A stretch of 64,000 bases of DNA from Mucilaginibacter gossypii (GTDB lineage Bacteria > Bacteroidota > Bacteroidia > Sphingobacteriales > Sphingobacteriaceae): the NCBI RefSeq assembly GCF_900100945.1, contig NZ_FNCG01000018.1:83618-147617 (forward strand), written 5' to 3'. Positions 43,866 through 50,681 of the stretch are shown piece by piece; within the stretch, counting starts at the first letter, position 1, and the number at the start of each line of letters is the position of its first letter. Under the pieces are notes generated by a model. That model saw only the letters and a list, made by a program, of their open reading frames with translations. It was not told where the DNA came from and made no database searches. Both the position numbers and the translations under genes were made by a program.

Positions 43866-43955
43866 CCATGGACTATAGACCATAGTCCATAGTTTTGTTT
43901 TTTACTGTTGATTTTTTCACGGATCAGCTATGGTCTATGGACCATCAACTATGAA
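43866..43955. repeat. Inverted heptamer cluster, CTATGGA/CCATAGT family (copy 3, inside the trp operon)
   Basis: Left arm 43866-43893 (CCATGGA CTATAGA CCATAGT CCATAGT) and right arm 43928-43955 (CTATGGT CTATGGA CCATCAA CTATGAA) are inverted across a 34-base loop. It occupies nearly the whole trpB-trpA gap, so the mRNA would carry a long hairpin there. Confidence 0.85.
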
Positions 43956-43959
43956 CCAA

Positions 43960-45768
43960 TTAGTACCCGAAATAATTAATATACGTATCCAGGTCCTTAT
44001 CTCCCCTGCCCGAAATGCAGATCACCACATTATCGTTGGCTTCAAACTTCATTTTCTCCAACTGGGCCAAAGCATGGGCTGTTTCAATGGCCGGGATAAT
44101 CCCTTCCAGCTGACAGCAAAGTAAACCTGCCTGCAAAGCCTCCTCATCGGTAATACTTACATATTGTCCGCGGCCGGTTTTAAACAAATGTGCGTGCTGC
44201 GGCCCTATACCCGGATAATCCAGTCCCGCCGAAATTGAATATGGCTCAACCACCTGTCCGTCTTCGGTTTGCATCAATATGGTGCGACTGCCATGCAGCA
44301 CCCCTTCATCGCCCAAAGCTGTTGTAGCGGCAGATTCACCACTATTTACGCCTTTACCTGCCGCTTCAACAGCAACCAGTTTCACAGCCTCATCCTCTAT
44401 AAAATGATAAAACATCCCCATAGCGTTGCTGCCCCCGCCTACACAAGCCATCACATATTGCGGTAACTCCTTGCCGGTTTGCTCAAGCAACTGGGCCTTT
44501 GTTTCCTGCGATATGATAGATTGAAAACGGGCCACAATATCCGGATAAGGATACGGGCCAACTACAGAGCCAATGATATAATGTGTATCAACCGGGTTGC
44601 CTATCCAATCGCGCAGGGCTTCGTTGGTAGCGTCTTTAAGTGTTTTACTGCCCGATGTGGCGGGTACAACCTTAGCGCCCAGCATTTTCATACGGGCCAC
44701 GTTTGGCGCCTGCCTTACCATGTCAATTTCGCCCATGTAAACAACGCATTCAATATTCATGAGTGCGCATACAGTAGCGGTAGCCACGCCATGCTGACCT
44801 GCGCCGGTTTCGGCAATGATACGCTTTTTGCCCAGGCGTTTTGCTAACAGGATCTGCCCAATGGCATTGTTAATTTTATGCGAGCCGGTATGGTTCAGGT
44901 CTTCGCGTTTAAAGAAGATGTTAGCGCCATATTTTTCCGAATATCTTTTGGCATGATATAACGGAGAAGGTCGGCCGACGTAGTTTTTAAGCAGGTCATC
45001 AAACTCGGCTTTAAAATCATCGTCATTTATGATATTGAGGTATTGCTCCCTTAATTCCTCTACGTTAGGGTACAACATTTCGGGGATATATGCTCCCCCA
45101 AAATCGCCATAATAACCTTGTTCGTTAACTCCGTATTTCATCTGTTGTATTTTATTTTTGATGATTTTAAATGCCTCTTTTAATTTTTCGATATTCTTCA
45201 AGCCCGGCTCATTTTCAAACCTGCTGTTAAGGTCAACCCCATAAAATTGGGGATGTGTGATGTTTTTAACCTCTTTTATATTTTCAAGCCCTACCCCTCC
45301 TGATAAAAAGAAGGGAATGTCCAGTTTATATTGATCAAGAATAGCCCAGTCAAAAGTTTTGCCCGAGCCTCCATATTCTTTTGTTTTGGTATCGAACAGG
45401 AAAAGATCGACATTGTTGGCATAATCTTTTAACTGTTCAAAATCAAAATCTTCGTTAATACCAAAAGCTTTGATTACAGTTACCCTACCTTTAAAAGCAG
45501 CGCAAAATTCCGGACTTTCATCACCATGCAACTGAACCGCGTTAAAACCATATTCAGTGACCAGGCGATCAATATTTTCAGAGCTTTCATTTACGAAAAC
45601 GCCCGTTTTTTTGATAGAGGCGGGTATGGTTTGCAACGCACCTGCCGCCAGGTTTGCCATATAGCGTGGCGATTTGCCGTAGAAAATAAAGCCTGCATAG
45701 TCGGGCTGTAAAGCGGCAACCGCTTTAATATTTTCAGGATGTTTTAAACCGCAAACCTTTATTTTCAT
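43960..45768 (-). CDS. trpFB: Fused phosphoribosylanthranilate isomerase - tryptophan synthase beta subunit
   Basis: A single 602-residue frame. Residues 1-209 are TrpF: catalytic Cys6 in KVCGLK and Asp126 in FLFDT, with GGSGKTFDW and FFLSGGVG. Residues 210-602 are TrpB and start MKYGVNEQGYYGDFGGAYI, the usual first residues of free TrpB; the PLP lysine lies in NHTGSHKINNA (K298 of the fusion), with GAGQHGVATA, CVGGGSNAMG and a C-terminal SGRGDKD. No stop lies between them: a TAA is present one phase away at 45154-45152, right after a run of five A. A one-base length change in that run would restore two separate genes. Both active sites look intact. Confidence 0.9.
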   Translation of the reverse strand: MKIKVCGLKHPENIKAVAALQPDYAGFIFYGKSPRYMANLAAGALQTIPASIKKTGVFVNESSENIDRLVTEYGFNAVQLHGDESPEFCAAFKGRVTVIKAFGINEDFDFEQLKDYANNVDLFLFDTKTKEYGGSGKTFDWAILDQYKLDIPFFLSGGVGLENIKEVKNITHPQFYGVDLNSRFENEPGLKNIEKLKEAFKIIKNKIQQMKYGVNEQGYYGDFGGAYIPEMLYPNVEELREQYLNIINDDDFKAEFDDLLKNYVGRPSPLYHAKRYSEKYGANIFFKREDLNHTGSHKINNAIGQILLAKRLGKKRIIAETGAGQHGVATATVCALMNIECVVYMGEIDMVRQAPNVARMKMLGAKVVPATSGSKTLKDATNEALRDWIGNPVDTHYIIGSVVGPYPYPDIVARFQSIISQETKAQLLEQTGKELPQYVMACVGGGSNAMGMFYHFIEDEAVKLVAVEAAGKGVNSGESAATTALGDEGVLHGSRTILMQTEDGQVVEPYSISAGLDYPGIGPQHAHLFKTGRGQYVSITDEEALQAGLLCCQLEGIIPAIETAHALAQLEKMKFEANDNVVICISGRGDKDLDTYINYFGY

Positions 45769-45771
45769 GGT

Positions 45772-46761
45772 TTAGTTTTGTAATAAAGTATTAAAACTCC
45801 TCAGCGCTTTTTTGCTTAACAATGCTTCTTCGGCTTCATAAAAACAATCACCAAAAGTTTTTTCAGGGCCGATGGTTTTAATGGCCAGCGCGGCGTTAGC
45901 CAGTACCACGTTATTTTGGGCTGGGGTGCCTTCGCCTTTAAGCACCGAACTAAATATGGCAGCCGAAGCTGTCACAGTATCGCCGCCGATGATTTCTTTA
46001 GGATCAAGCTTTTCAAATCCAAGGTCTTCAACACTGTTGATCTTTTCACCATCTGCCGAAAAGGTCTTAAAATCGCAGGTTAATGAGATTTCGTCATAGC
46101 CTTCCAGGGCGTTTATGATAGTATATTTTGTAGTTGATTTTTGGTAAAGGTAAGCGTATACCCGGGCAAGCTCCAGGTTAAACACCCCTACCAATTGATT
46201 ATCGGGCTTCGCCGGATTAACCAGGGGCCCCAGCATGTTGAAGAAGGTTTTAACACCCAATTCCCTGCGGATAGGCGCAACGGTTTTCATAGCCGGGTGA
46301 AACAAAGGCGCGTGCAGAAAACAGATATTAGCTTCCTCGGCACTCCGTTTCAGCTTATCAATATCGTTGGTAAACTGGTAACCCAGGTACTCCATCACAT
46401 TTGATGAACCGCAGCCCGATGATACCCCATAGTTACCATGCTTGGCCACCTTATACCCCGCACCCGCAACAACAAATGAAGCAAGCGTTGAAATGTTAAA
46501 AGTATCCTTACCATCGCCTCCGGTACCGCAAAGGTCAATCAGGCCATCGGTTTCCAGGTTAACGGGCAGACAAAGTTCCAGCATGGCATCGCGAAAGCCT
46601 TCCAGTTCTTCAACGGTAATGCTTCGCATACAATAAGCTGTCATGAAAGCTGCCATTTGCGCGTTGTTGTACTTACCCTGCGCAATATTGATCAAAATGC
46701 CTTTTGATTGTTCCCTGCTAAAGGTTTTGTGTTCAAAAAGATGATTTAATATCTGTTTCAT
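45772..46761 (-). CDS. trpD: Anthranilate phosphoribosyltransferase
   Basis: A 329-residue enzyme that adds PRPP to anthranilate. Motifs: DLCGTGGDGKDTFNIST (PRPP site), AKHGNYGVSSGCGSSN, and PLVNPAKPDNQLVGVF. It is the first structural gene after the leader peptide and terminator at 46855-46966, and ends three bases before the trpFB start, leaving no room for trpC. trpE and trpG are also not in front of it. Confidence 0.95.
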   Translation of the reverse strand: MKQILNHLFEHKTFSREQSKGILINIAQGKYNNAQMAAFMTAYCMRSITVEELEGFRDAMLELCLPVNLETDGLIDLCGTGGDGKDTFNISTLASFVVAGAGYKVAKHGNYGVSSGCGSSNVMEYLGYQFTNDIDKLKRSAEEANICFLHAPLFHPAMKTVAPIRRELGVKTFFNMLGPLVNPAKPDNQLVGVFNLELARVYAYLYQKSTTKYTIINALEGYDEISLTCDFKTFSADGEKINSVEDLGFEKLDPKEIIGGDTVTASAAIFSSVLKGEGTPAQNNVVLANAALAIKTIGPEKTFGDCFYEAEEALLSKKALRSFNTLLQN

Positions 46762-46764
46762 ATG

Positions 46765-46849
46765 CCCCCCGGCCCCCTAAAGGGGGAGTTTATTGTTAAA
46801 GTTTTTGCCCCCTTTTGCCGTTACTCCCCCTTTAGGGGGCCGGGGGGCG
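46765..46849. repeat. Pair of inverted C-rich palindromes in the trp leader
   Basis: Arms GCCCCCCGGCCCCCTAAAGG (from 46764) and CCTTTAGGGGGCCGGGGGGC (ending 46848) are inverted, each containing a CCCCCTAAAGGGGG-type palindrome. They lie between the terminator and the trpD start. This C-rich motif looks like an interspersed repeat. Confidence 0.8.
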
Positions 46850-46854
46850 AAGCA

Positions 46855-46886
46855 TAAAAAAAGGGTTGCCGTATGGCAACCCTTTT
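46855..46886 (-). terminator. Intrinsic terminator of the trp attenuator
   Basis: On the minus strand AAAAGGGTTGCC pairs with GGCAACCCTTTT (perfect 12-bp stem, 4-base loop) and is followed by seven T. It lies 38 bases after the leader-peptide stop codon and about 94 bases before trpD. Confidence 0.92.
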
Positions 46887-46910
46887 GAATATATCTTTTA
46901 AACAAACATG

Positions 46911-46918
46911 GAATTGCC
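46911..46918 (-). promoter_or_regulatory. Antiterminator segment of the trp attenuator
   Basis: On the minus strand GGCAATTC lies six bases after the leader stop. It can pair with GGGTTGCC in the 5' arm of the terminator (eight pairs, two G-U). CAATT within it can also pair with AATTG (46948-46944) in the leader gene, giving the alternative 1:2 structure of a classical attenuator. Confidence 0.75.
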
Positions 46919-46924
46919 TTACGA

Positions 46925-46966
46925 TTACTCGTTAAGCCACCACCAATTGTTGTTTAATTTTGTCAT
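46925..46966 (-). CDS. trpL: trp leader peptide with three consecutive Trp codons
   Basis: A 14-codon frame, ATG 46966 to TAA 46925, encodes MTKLNNNWWWLNE. The Trp codons TGG TGG TGG occupy 46945-46937. Position 10 bases after the presumed transcription start, the Trp run and the terminator behind it mark it as a transcription-attenuation leader: scarcity of charged tRNA-Trp would stall the ribosome and leave the antiterminator free. Confidence 0.92.
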   Translation of the reverse strand: MTKLNNNWWWLNE

Positions 46967-46981
46967 TGTTACTTGTTGGCA

Positions 46982-47012
46982 CAAATATGTAAATAGTTTT
47001 TATAAAAACAAA
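46982..47012 (-). promoter_or_regulatory. Promoter of the trp operon
   Basis: On the minus strand TTTG (47012-47009), exactly 19 bases, CATATTTG (46989-46982). This matches the Bacteroidota pattern TTTG-N19-TAnnTTTG with one mismatch. Transcription should start near 46976, just before the leader peptide. Confidence 0.75.
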
Positions 47013-47029
47013 CAGAACAGTACATTTAT

Positions 47030-47143
47030 TGAATTATTGATTTACTGAATTATTGATTTAGCTACTAAATTAGTAGAAGATCAGAGCAAACTGTAACATT
47101 TTCTAAAAATCGATAATTCAATAACTCAATAATTCAGTAATTA
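47030..47143. repeat. Inverted octamer cluster, TGAATTAT family
   Basis: Left arm 47030-47061: TGAATTAT TGATTTAC TGAATTAT TGATTTAG. Right arm 47113-47143: ATAATTCA ATAACTCA ATAATTCA GTAATTA, the inverse. Period 8. Lies between the divergent trp leader and Kir gene, so it cannot be a simple terminator; the right arm ends five bases before the Kir ATG. Confidence 0.85.
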
Positions 47144-47148
47144 GCTCC

Positions 47149-48093
47149 ATGGCCATACATAAAGAGAAAATTAATCCCGAAGATGATCTTGGTTTTGGTA
47201 CCCAGCCTGTTATAAAAAGCCAACCTGTTATAAATAAGGATGGCACTATCAATGTAAAACGTACCGGCCTTCCGTTTTTTACTACATCAAACAACTACCA
47301 CTCGCTCATTACCATGAGCTGGCGCAAGTTTTGGTTCATTGTTTTTAGCTGCTATTTTATAGTAAACATTATTTTCGCGTTTATTTATTTTTCCTTGGGT
47401 CCTGATGTGCTTGACGGCAAAAGCGGCAATACCGATTTCGACCGCTTTATGGACGCCTTCTTTTTTTCGGCACAAACCATATCAACCGTAGGCTATGGCC
47501 ATATCAGTCCCAGGGGTATGATTCCCAATACCATCGCCGCGCTCGAATCAATGATGGGCCTGCTGGCTTTTGCTTTGGCAACCGGTTTACTTTATGGTCG
47601 TTTTTCACGTCCCTCGGCCAAGATCATGTATAGCCGCAATGTGCTTATCGCGCCCTATCGCGAAGGCGGTAAAGGTTTGATGTTTCGCCTGGCCAACGAA
47701 CGCAGAAATATCCTCATCGACCTGGAAATGGAAGTAGTTTTCAGCTATAACGACGAGGAAAACGGCAAAACCGTACGTAAATTCTTCCAGCTCGAACTGG
47801 AACGAACCCGCGTTAGTATCTTAACCCTGAACTGGACAGTAGTTCACCCGCTTGATGAAAACAGCCCAATTAAAGATATCATACCCGAGGAGCTTGAACG
47901 CAGGCAAGCCGGCCTTTCGGTAATCCTGAAAACTTTCGACGATACTTTTTCGCAAACCGTCCATTCCCGTACTTCATACCAATACGACGATTTTGTATGG
48001 GACGCTAAATTTAAACCAGCCTTTGAGCGCGACGAAACAGGTCGCATTGTATTGGATTTGAGCAGGATAAGTGCGTATGATATCATTCATTAG
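47149..48093 (+). CDS. Inward-rectifier-type potassium channel (KirBac)
   Basis: A 314-residue channel. Two membrane helices (about 62-82 and 128-150) flank the pore helix and selectivity filter TVGYG (113-117, in SAQTISTVGYGHISPRG). The C-terminal half is the cytoplasmic Kir immunoglobulin-like domain (IMYSRNVLIAPYREGGKGLMFRLANERR, then NILIDLEMEVVFSYND). The family is gated by lipids and ligands and passes K+ across the inner membrane. Complete. Confidence 0.93.
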   Translation: MAIHKEKINPEDDLGFGTQPVIKSQPVINKDGTINVKRTGLPFFTTSNNYHSLITMSWRKFWFIVFSCYFIVNIIFAFIYFSLGPDVLDGKSGNTDFDRFMDAFFFSAQTISTVGYGHISPRGMIPNTIAALESMMGLLAFALATGLLYGRFSRPSAKIMYSRNVLIAPYREGGKGLMFRLANERRNILIDLEMEVVFSYNDEENGKTVRKFFQLELERTRVSILTLNWTVVHPLDENSPIKDIIPEELERRQAGLSVILKTFDDTFSQTVHSRTSYQYDDFVWDAKFKPAFERDETGRIVLDLSRISAYDIIH

Positions 48094-48165
48094 GTCATTG
48101 CGTCATTAAGTCATTTTTTTTGCAGCGTAAGTGCAATGACTCAATGACCCAATGAAAGAATGACT
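48094..48165. repeat. Inverted octamer cluster, GTCATTNN family, between convergent genes
   Basis: Left arm 48094-48117: GTCATTGC GTCATTAA GTCATTTT. Right arm 48134-48165: CAATGACT CAATGACC CAATGAAA GAATGACT, the inverse. It starts right after the Kir stop (48093) and overlaps the SDR stop codon (48164-48166), so it probably acts as a bidirectional terminator. Confidence 0.85.
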
Positions 48166-48979
48166 AACGAAGAAGCGGGTCCCGTTCTTTGGTAAAATGC
48201 TTATAAACCATTTTATCTAAAAATGCCGGTATAAATTTACTCAGGGCTACCGTCAGTTTGCCCTGACCGGTGAGGGTTAATGTGCGGACCCGGTTTTCAA
48301 TGCCATCAACAATATGTTTGGCTACCTCATCACTGCTCATCATTTTTTGTTCTTCAAGGGTGCTCTCGCCTTGTTGTTTGCCTTCGCTGTTCAAAGCGGT
48401 GTTACGTATGTTTGATGCCGTAAAGCCGGGGCAGGCTGTTAATACATGTACCCCTGTTTTAAGATTTTCGATCCTTAATGAATCTAAAAAGCCGTTCATG
48501 GCAAATTTTGATGCCGAGTAACCTGAACGGCCGGGCAAACCTTTATACCCCGCTATAGATGATACACCTACTATACTGCCTTTGGTTTTAGTAATTTCGG
48601 GCAGGGCATATTTGATGCAGTTAACCATTCCCCAAAAATTAACATCCATCACCTGTTTTAGCACATCCACTTTTACATCCTTAAACAGGGCACGCATAGT
48701 GATGCCTGCGTTGTTGATCAATACATCAATTTTACCAAAAGTAATAAGGGTTTGTTTAATGAGCTGGGCGCAATCATCTTCATTGGTTACATCACACTGT
48801 ATAGCTAATGCTTTGATTTTATATTCCCGCTCAAGCTGTTCGGTAAGCTGGCAAAGGGTAACATATTGCCTTGCCGCCAGTACCACATTGGCGCCGCGTT
48901 TAGCACATTCATAAGCAAGTGATTTCCCGATGCCCGACGAGGCGCCGGTGATGATTACGATCTTATCATTTAACTTCAT
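48164..48979 (-). CDS. Short-chain dehydrogenase/reductase (SDR)
   Basis: A 271-residue classical SDR: cofactor motif ITGASSGIGKS (10-20), NNAG in the central strand, catalytic Ser in VGVSSIAG and YSASK (Tyr-x3-Lys). It should be an NAD(P)(H)-dependent oxidoreductase. The C-terminus (YKHFTKERDPLLR) is basic and resembles SDRs of the DHRS7-like type. Its ATG overlaps the 3' end of the glycosyltransferase gene by 14 bases, so it is cotranscribed with it and recR. Confidence 0.9.
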   Translation of the reverse strand: MKLNDKIVIITGASSGIGKSLAYECAKRGANVVLAARQYVTLCQLTEQLEREYKIKALAIQCDVTNEDDCAQLIKQTLITFGKIDVLINNAGITMRALFKDVKVDVLKQVMDVNFWGMVNCIKYALPEITKTKGSIVGVSSIAGYKGLPGRSGYSASKFAMNGFLDSLRIENLKTGVHVLTACPGFTASNIRNTALNSEGKQQGESTLEEQKMMSSDEVAKHIVDGIENRVRTLTLTGQGKLTVALSKFIPAFLDKMVYKHFTKERDPLLR

Positions 48980-49799
48980 ACGAAGGAGGAATTAGCTGGG
49001 GGATGCCTTCCACCTTAAGTTCGGGCACCTTAAATAAATATTTGGACGCGAAGATAATCATCGCCCCATAATATTCTTTAATGTGTGCCCAGCTAAATTT
49101 AACCTTGTTTTGTATGTTAAAATTGATGATATATGTTTTGGGGAAATAGTAGTTTTTAAACCCGGCAAGCCTGACCCGGTATGAATAATCGATATCATAA
49201 CCATAGGTATGAAAACGCTCATCCATTAATCCTACCTGGTTAAGTGCTTCTTTACGCAGCAGCATAAAGGCACCGTTGATGATATCCGATTCGGAGGTTT
49301 GAAACTCTTCAACCCAATCTTTACTTTGCGGACTGGTAAGCCTTGATTTTGAAAAGTGTTTTGCCAGGCCGGTTAGCTTGAAAAAGGTTTCCCAGGGCTT
49401 GTTGAACCCGCGTTTTGATTCTTTTAAAAATTTGCCTTCAGGAGTTATCATACGTACCCCTAAACCGCCGGCATCGGTATGCAGATCCATAAATTCAAGG
49501 GCCTTTTCTATGGTCTTCTTGCCTGTAATAGTATCCGCATTGACCAGTAAAACATACTCGCCTGCAGCCAGTTTAAGTGCATGGTTATATGCCCGGGCCA
49601 TACCCTCGTTTTTATCGTTGGCTATTATCTTTACATCCGGAAATTCAGTATTTAACATGGCTATCGACTTATCAGCCGAAGCATTGTCGACCACAAAAAC
49701 CTCGTGACTAAGGTCCTGAGCAGCCCTGACCGCTGCATTCAGGGCAATCCTGAGCAGGTTGCAGGTATTATGGCTTACAACAACTATAGATAGTTTCAT
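48966..49799 (-). CDS. Glycosyltransferase family 2
   Basis: A 277-residue GT-A glycosyltransferase. Start MKLSIVVVSHNT, the nucleotide-sugar region FVVDNASADKS, the metal-binding VNADT (DxD-like position) and the acceptor-region DERFHTYGYDIDYSYRVRLAG are all present; the last matches rhamnosyl-transferase-like GT2 enzymes. It probably adds a sugar to a surface polysaccharide. Lies one base after recR and overlaps the SDR gene. Confidence 0.9.
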   Translation of the reverse strand: MKLSIVVVSHNTCNLLRIALNAAVRAAQDLSHEVFVVDNASADKSIAMLNTEFPDVKIIANDKNEGMARAYNHALKLAAGEYVLLVNADTITGKKTIEKALEFMDLHTDAGGLGVRMITPEGKFLKESKRGFNKPWETFFKLTGLAKHFSKSRLTSPQSKDWVEEFQTSESDIINGAFMLLRKEALNQVGLMDERFHTYGYDIDYSYRVRLAGFKNYYFPKTYIINFNIQNKVKFSWAHIKEYYGAMIIFASKYLFKVPELKVEGIPQLIPPSYEVK

Positions 49800-49800
49800 G

Positions 49801-50427
49801 CTATTTAGATAGTGAATTTTCGTACGGAACGCGGGTAGCTATGGAACGGCCCAAAGTTATCTCATCTACGTACTCTAATTCACCACCAAAAGCTATGCCA
49901 CGAGCTATAGTTGTGATGGTAATATTGAAATTTTTTAATTTTTTATGAAGATAGAACAAGGTTGTGTCACCTTCCATAGTGGCGCTGAGGGCAAAAACCA
50001 CTTCTTTAACCTCGTTATCGGTAGTTGGCTTAAGGCGTTCAACCAGCGTATCCACCTGCAAATCTGACGGTCCAACACCATCCATTGGCGATATTAAGCC
50101 ACCAAGCACATGATAAACGCCATTGAACTGATTGGTATTTTCAATGGCCATTACATCGCGGGTATCTTCAACAACGCAAATGAGGCTGTGATCGCGGCGG
50201 TGCGATGAGCAGATCTCGCAGACAGGCAAATCTGATATATTATGGCAAACCCGGCAAAACTGTATTTCGTTGCGGAGCTTGGTTACCGCCGTACTAAAAC
50301 GCTCAACATCCTGCTTATCCTGGTTAAGTAAATGCAGCACCAACCGCAGGGCAGTCTTCTGACCAACACCCGGTAATTTGGCAAATTCGGCTACAGCATT
50401 TTCCAGTAATTTGGACGAAAAATTCAT
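49801..50427 (-). CDS. recR: Recombination protein RecR
   Basis: A 208-residue RecR. It has an N-terminal helix-hairpin-helix (LPGVGQKTALRLVLHLL), a zinc finger CRVCHNISDLPVCEIC (near 57-72), and a Toprim domain with ICVVEDTRDVMAIE and the downstream GLISPMDGVGP. RecR works with RecF/RecO to load RecA at gaps. First gene of an operon with the glycosyltransferase and SDR. A TACCTTCG box lies four bases before the ATG. Confidence 0.95.
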   Translation of the reverse strand: MNFSSKLLENAVAEFAKLPGVGQKTALRLVLHLLNQDKQDVERFSTAVTKLRNEIQFCRVCHNISDLPVCEICSSHRRDHSLICVVEDTRDVMAIENTNQFNGVYHVLGGLISPMDGVGPSDLQVDTLVERLKPTTDNEVKEVVFALSATMEGDTTLFYLHKKLKNFNITITTIARGIAFGGELEYVDEITLGRSIATRVPYENSLSK

Positions 50428-50447
50428 TGTGCGAAGGTAGGGATTTT

Positions 50448-50673
50448 AAGTCGGAAGTCCGAAAGTCGGGGGCGTCGGAAAGTCCGGAAGTTGGGGAAGT
50501 CCGAAAGTTGGATGTTTAGATTTAGAAAATTTAAAGCAGAGAAGTTATGATTGGCAAATCTTACAATGTATTTGTATTTTGCAAAAAATCCTCCGGACTT
50601 TCGGACTTACCGAACTTACGGACTAAATAAAAAATCTTTCGGACTTCCGGACTTTCCGACTTCCGGACTTAAA
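50448..50673. repeat. Inverted octamer cluster, ACTTCCGG/AAGTCCGG family (copy 1)
   Basis: Left arm 50448-50511 (AAGTCGG AAGTCCG AAAGTCGG and variants, AAAGTCCGG). Right arms 50592-50625 and 50637-50673 (TTTCGGAC TTCCGGAC TTTCCGAC TTCCGGAC) are the inverse. It fills the divergent gap between recR and the symporter gene. Same family as 52131-52336. Confidence 0.85.
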
Positions 50674-50681
50674 CAACACCT

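Noticed and set aside
46764..46849. C-rich inverted pair as a second attenuator
   Set aside because: No T-run follows and it shows no alternative pairing with the leader peptide region.
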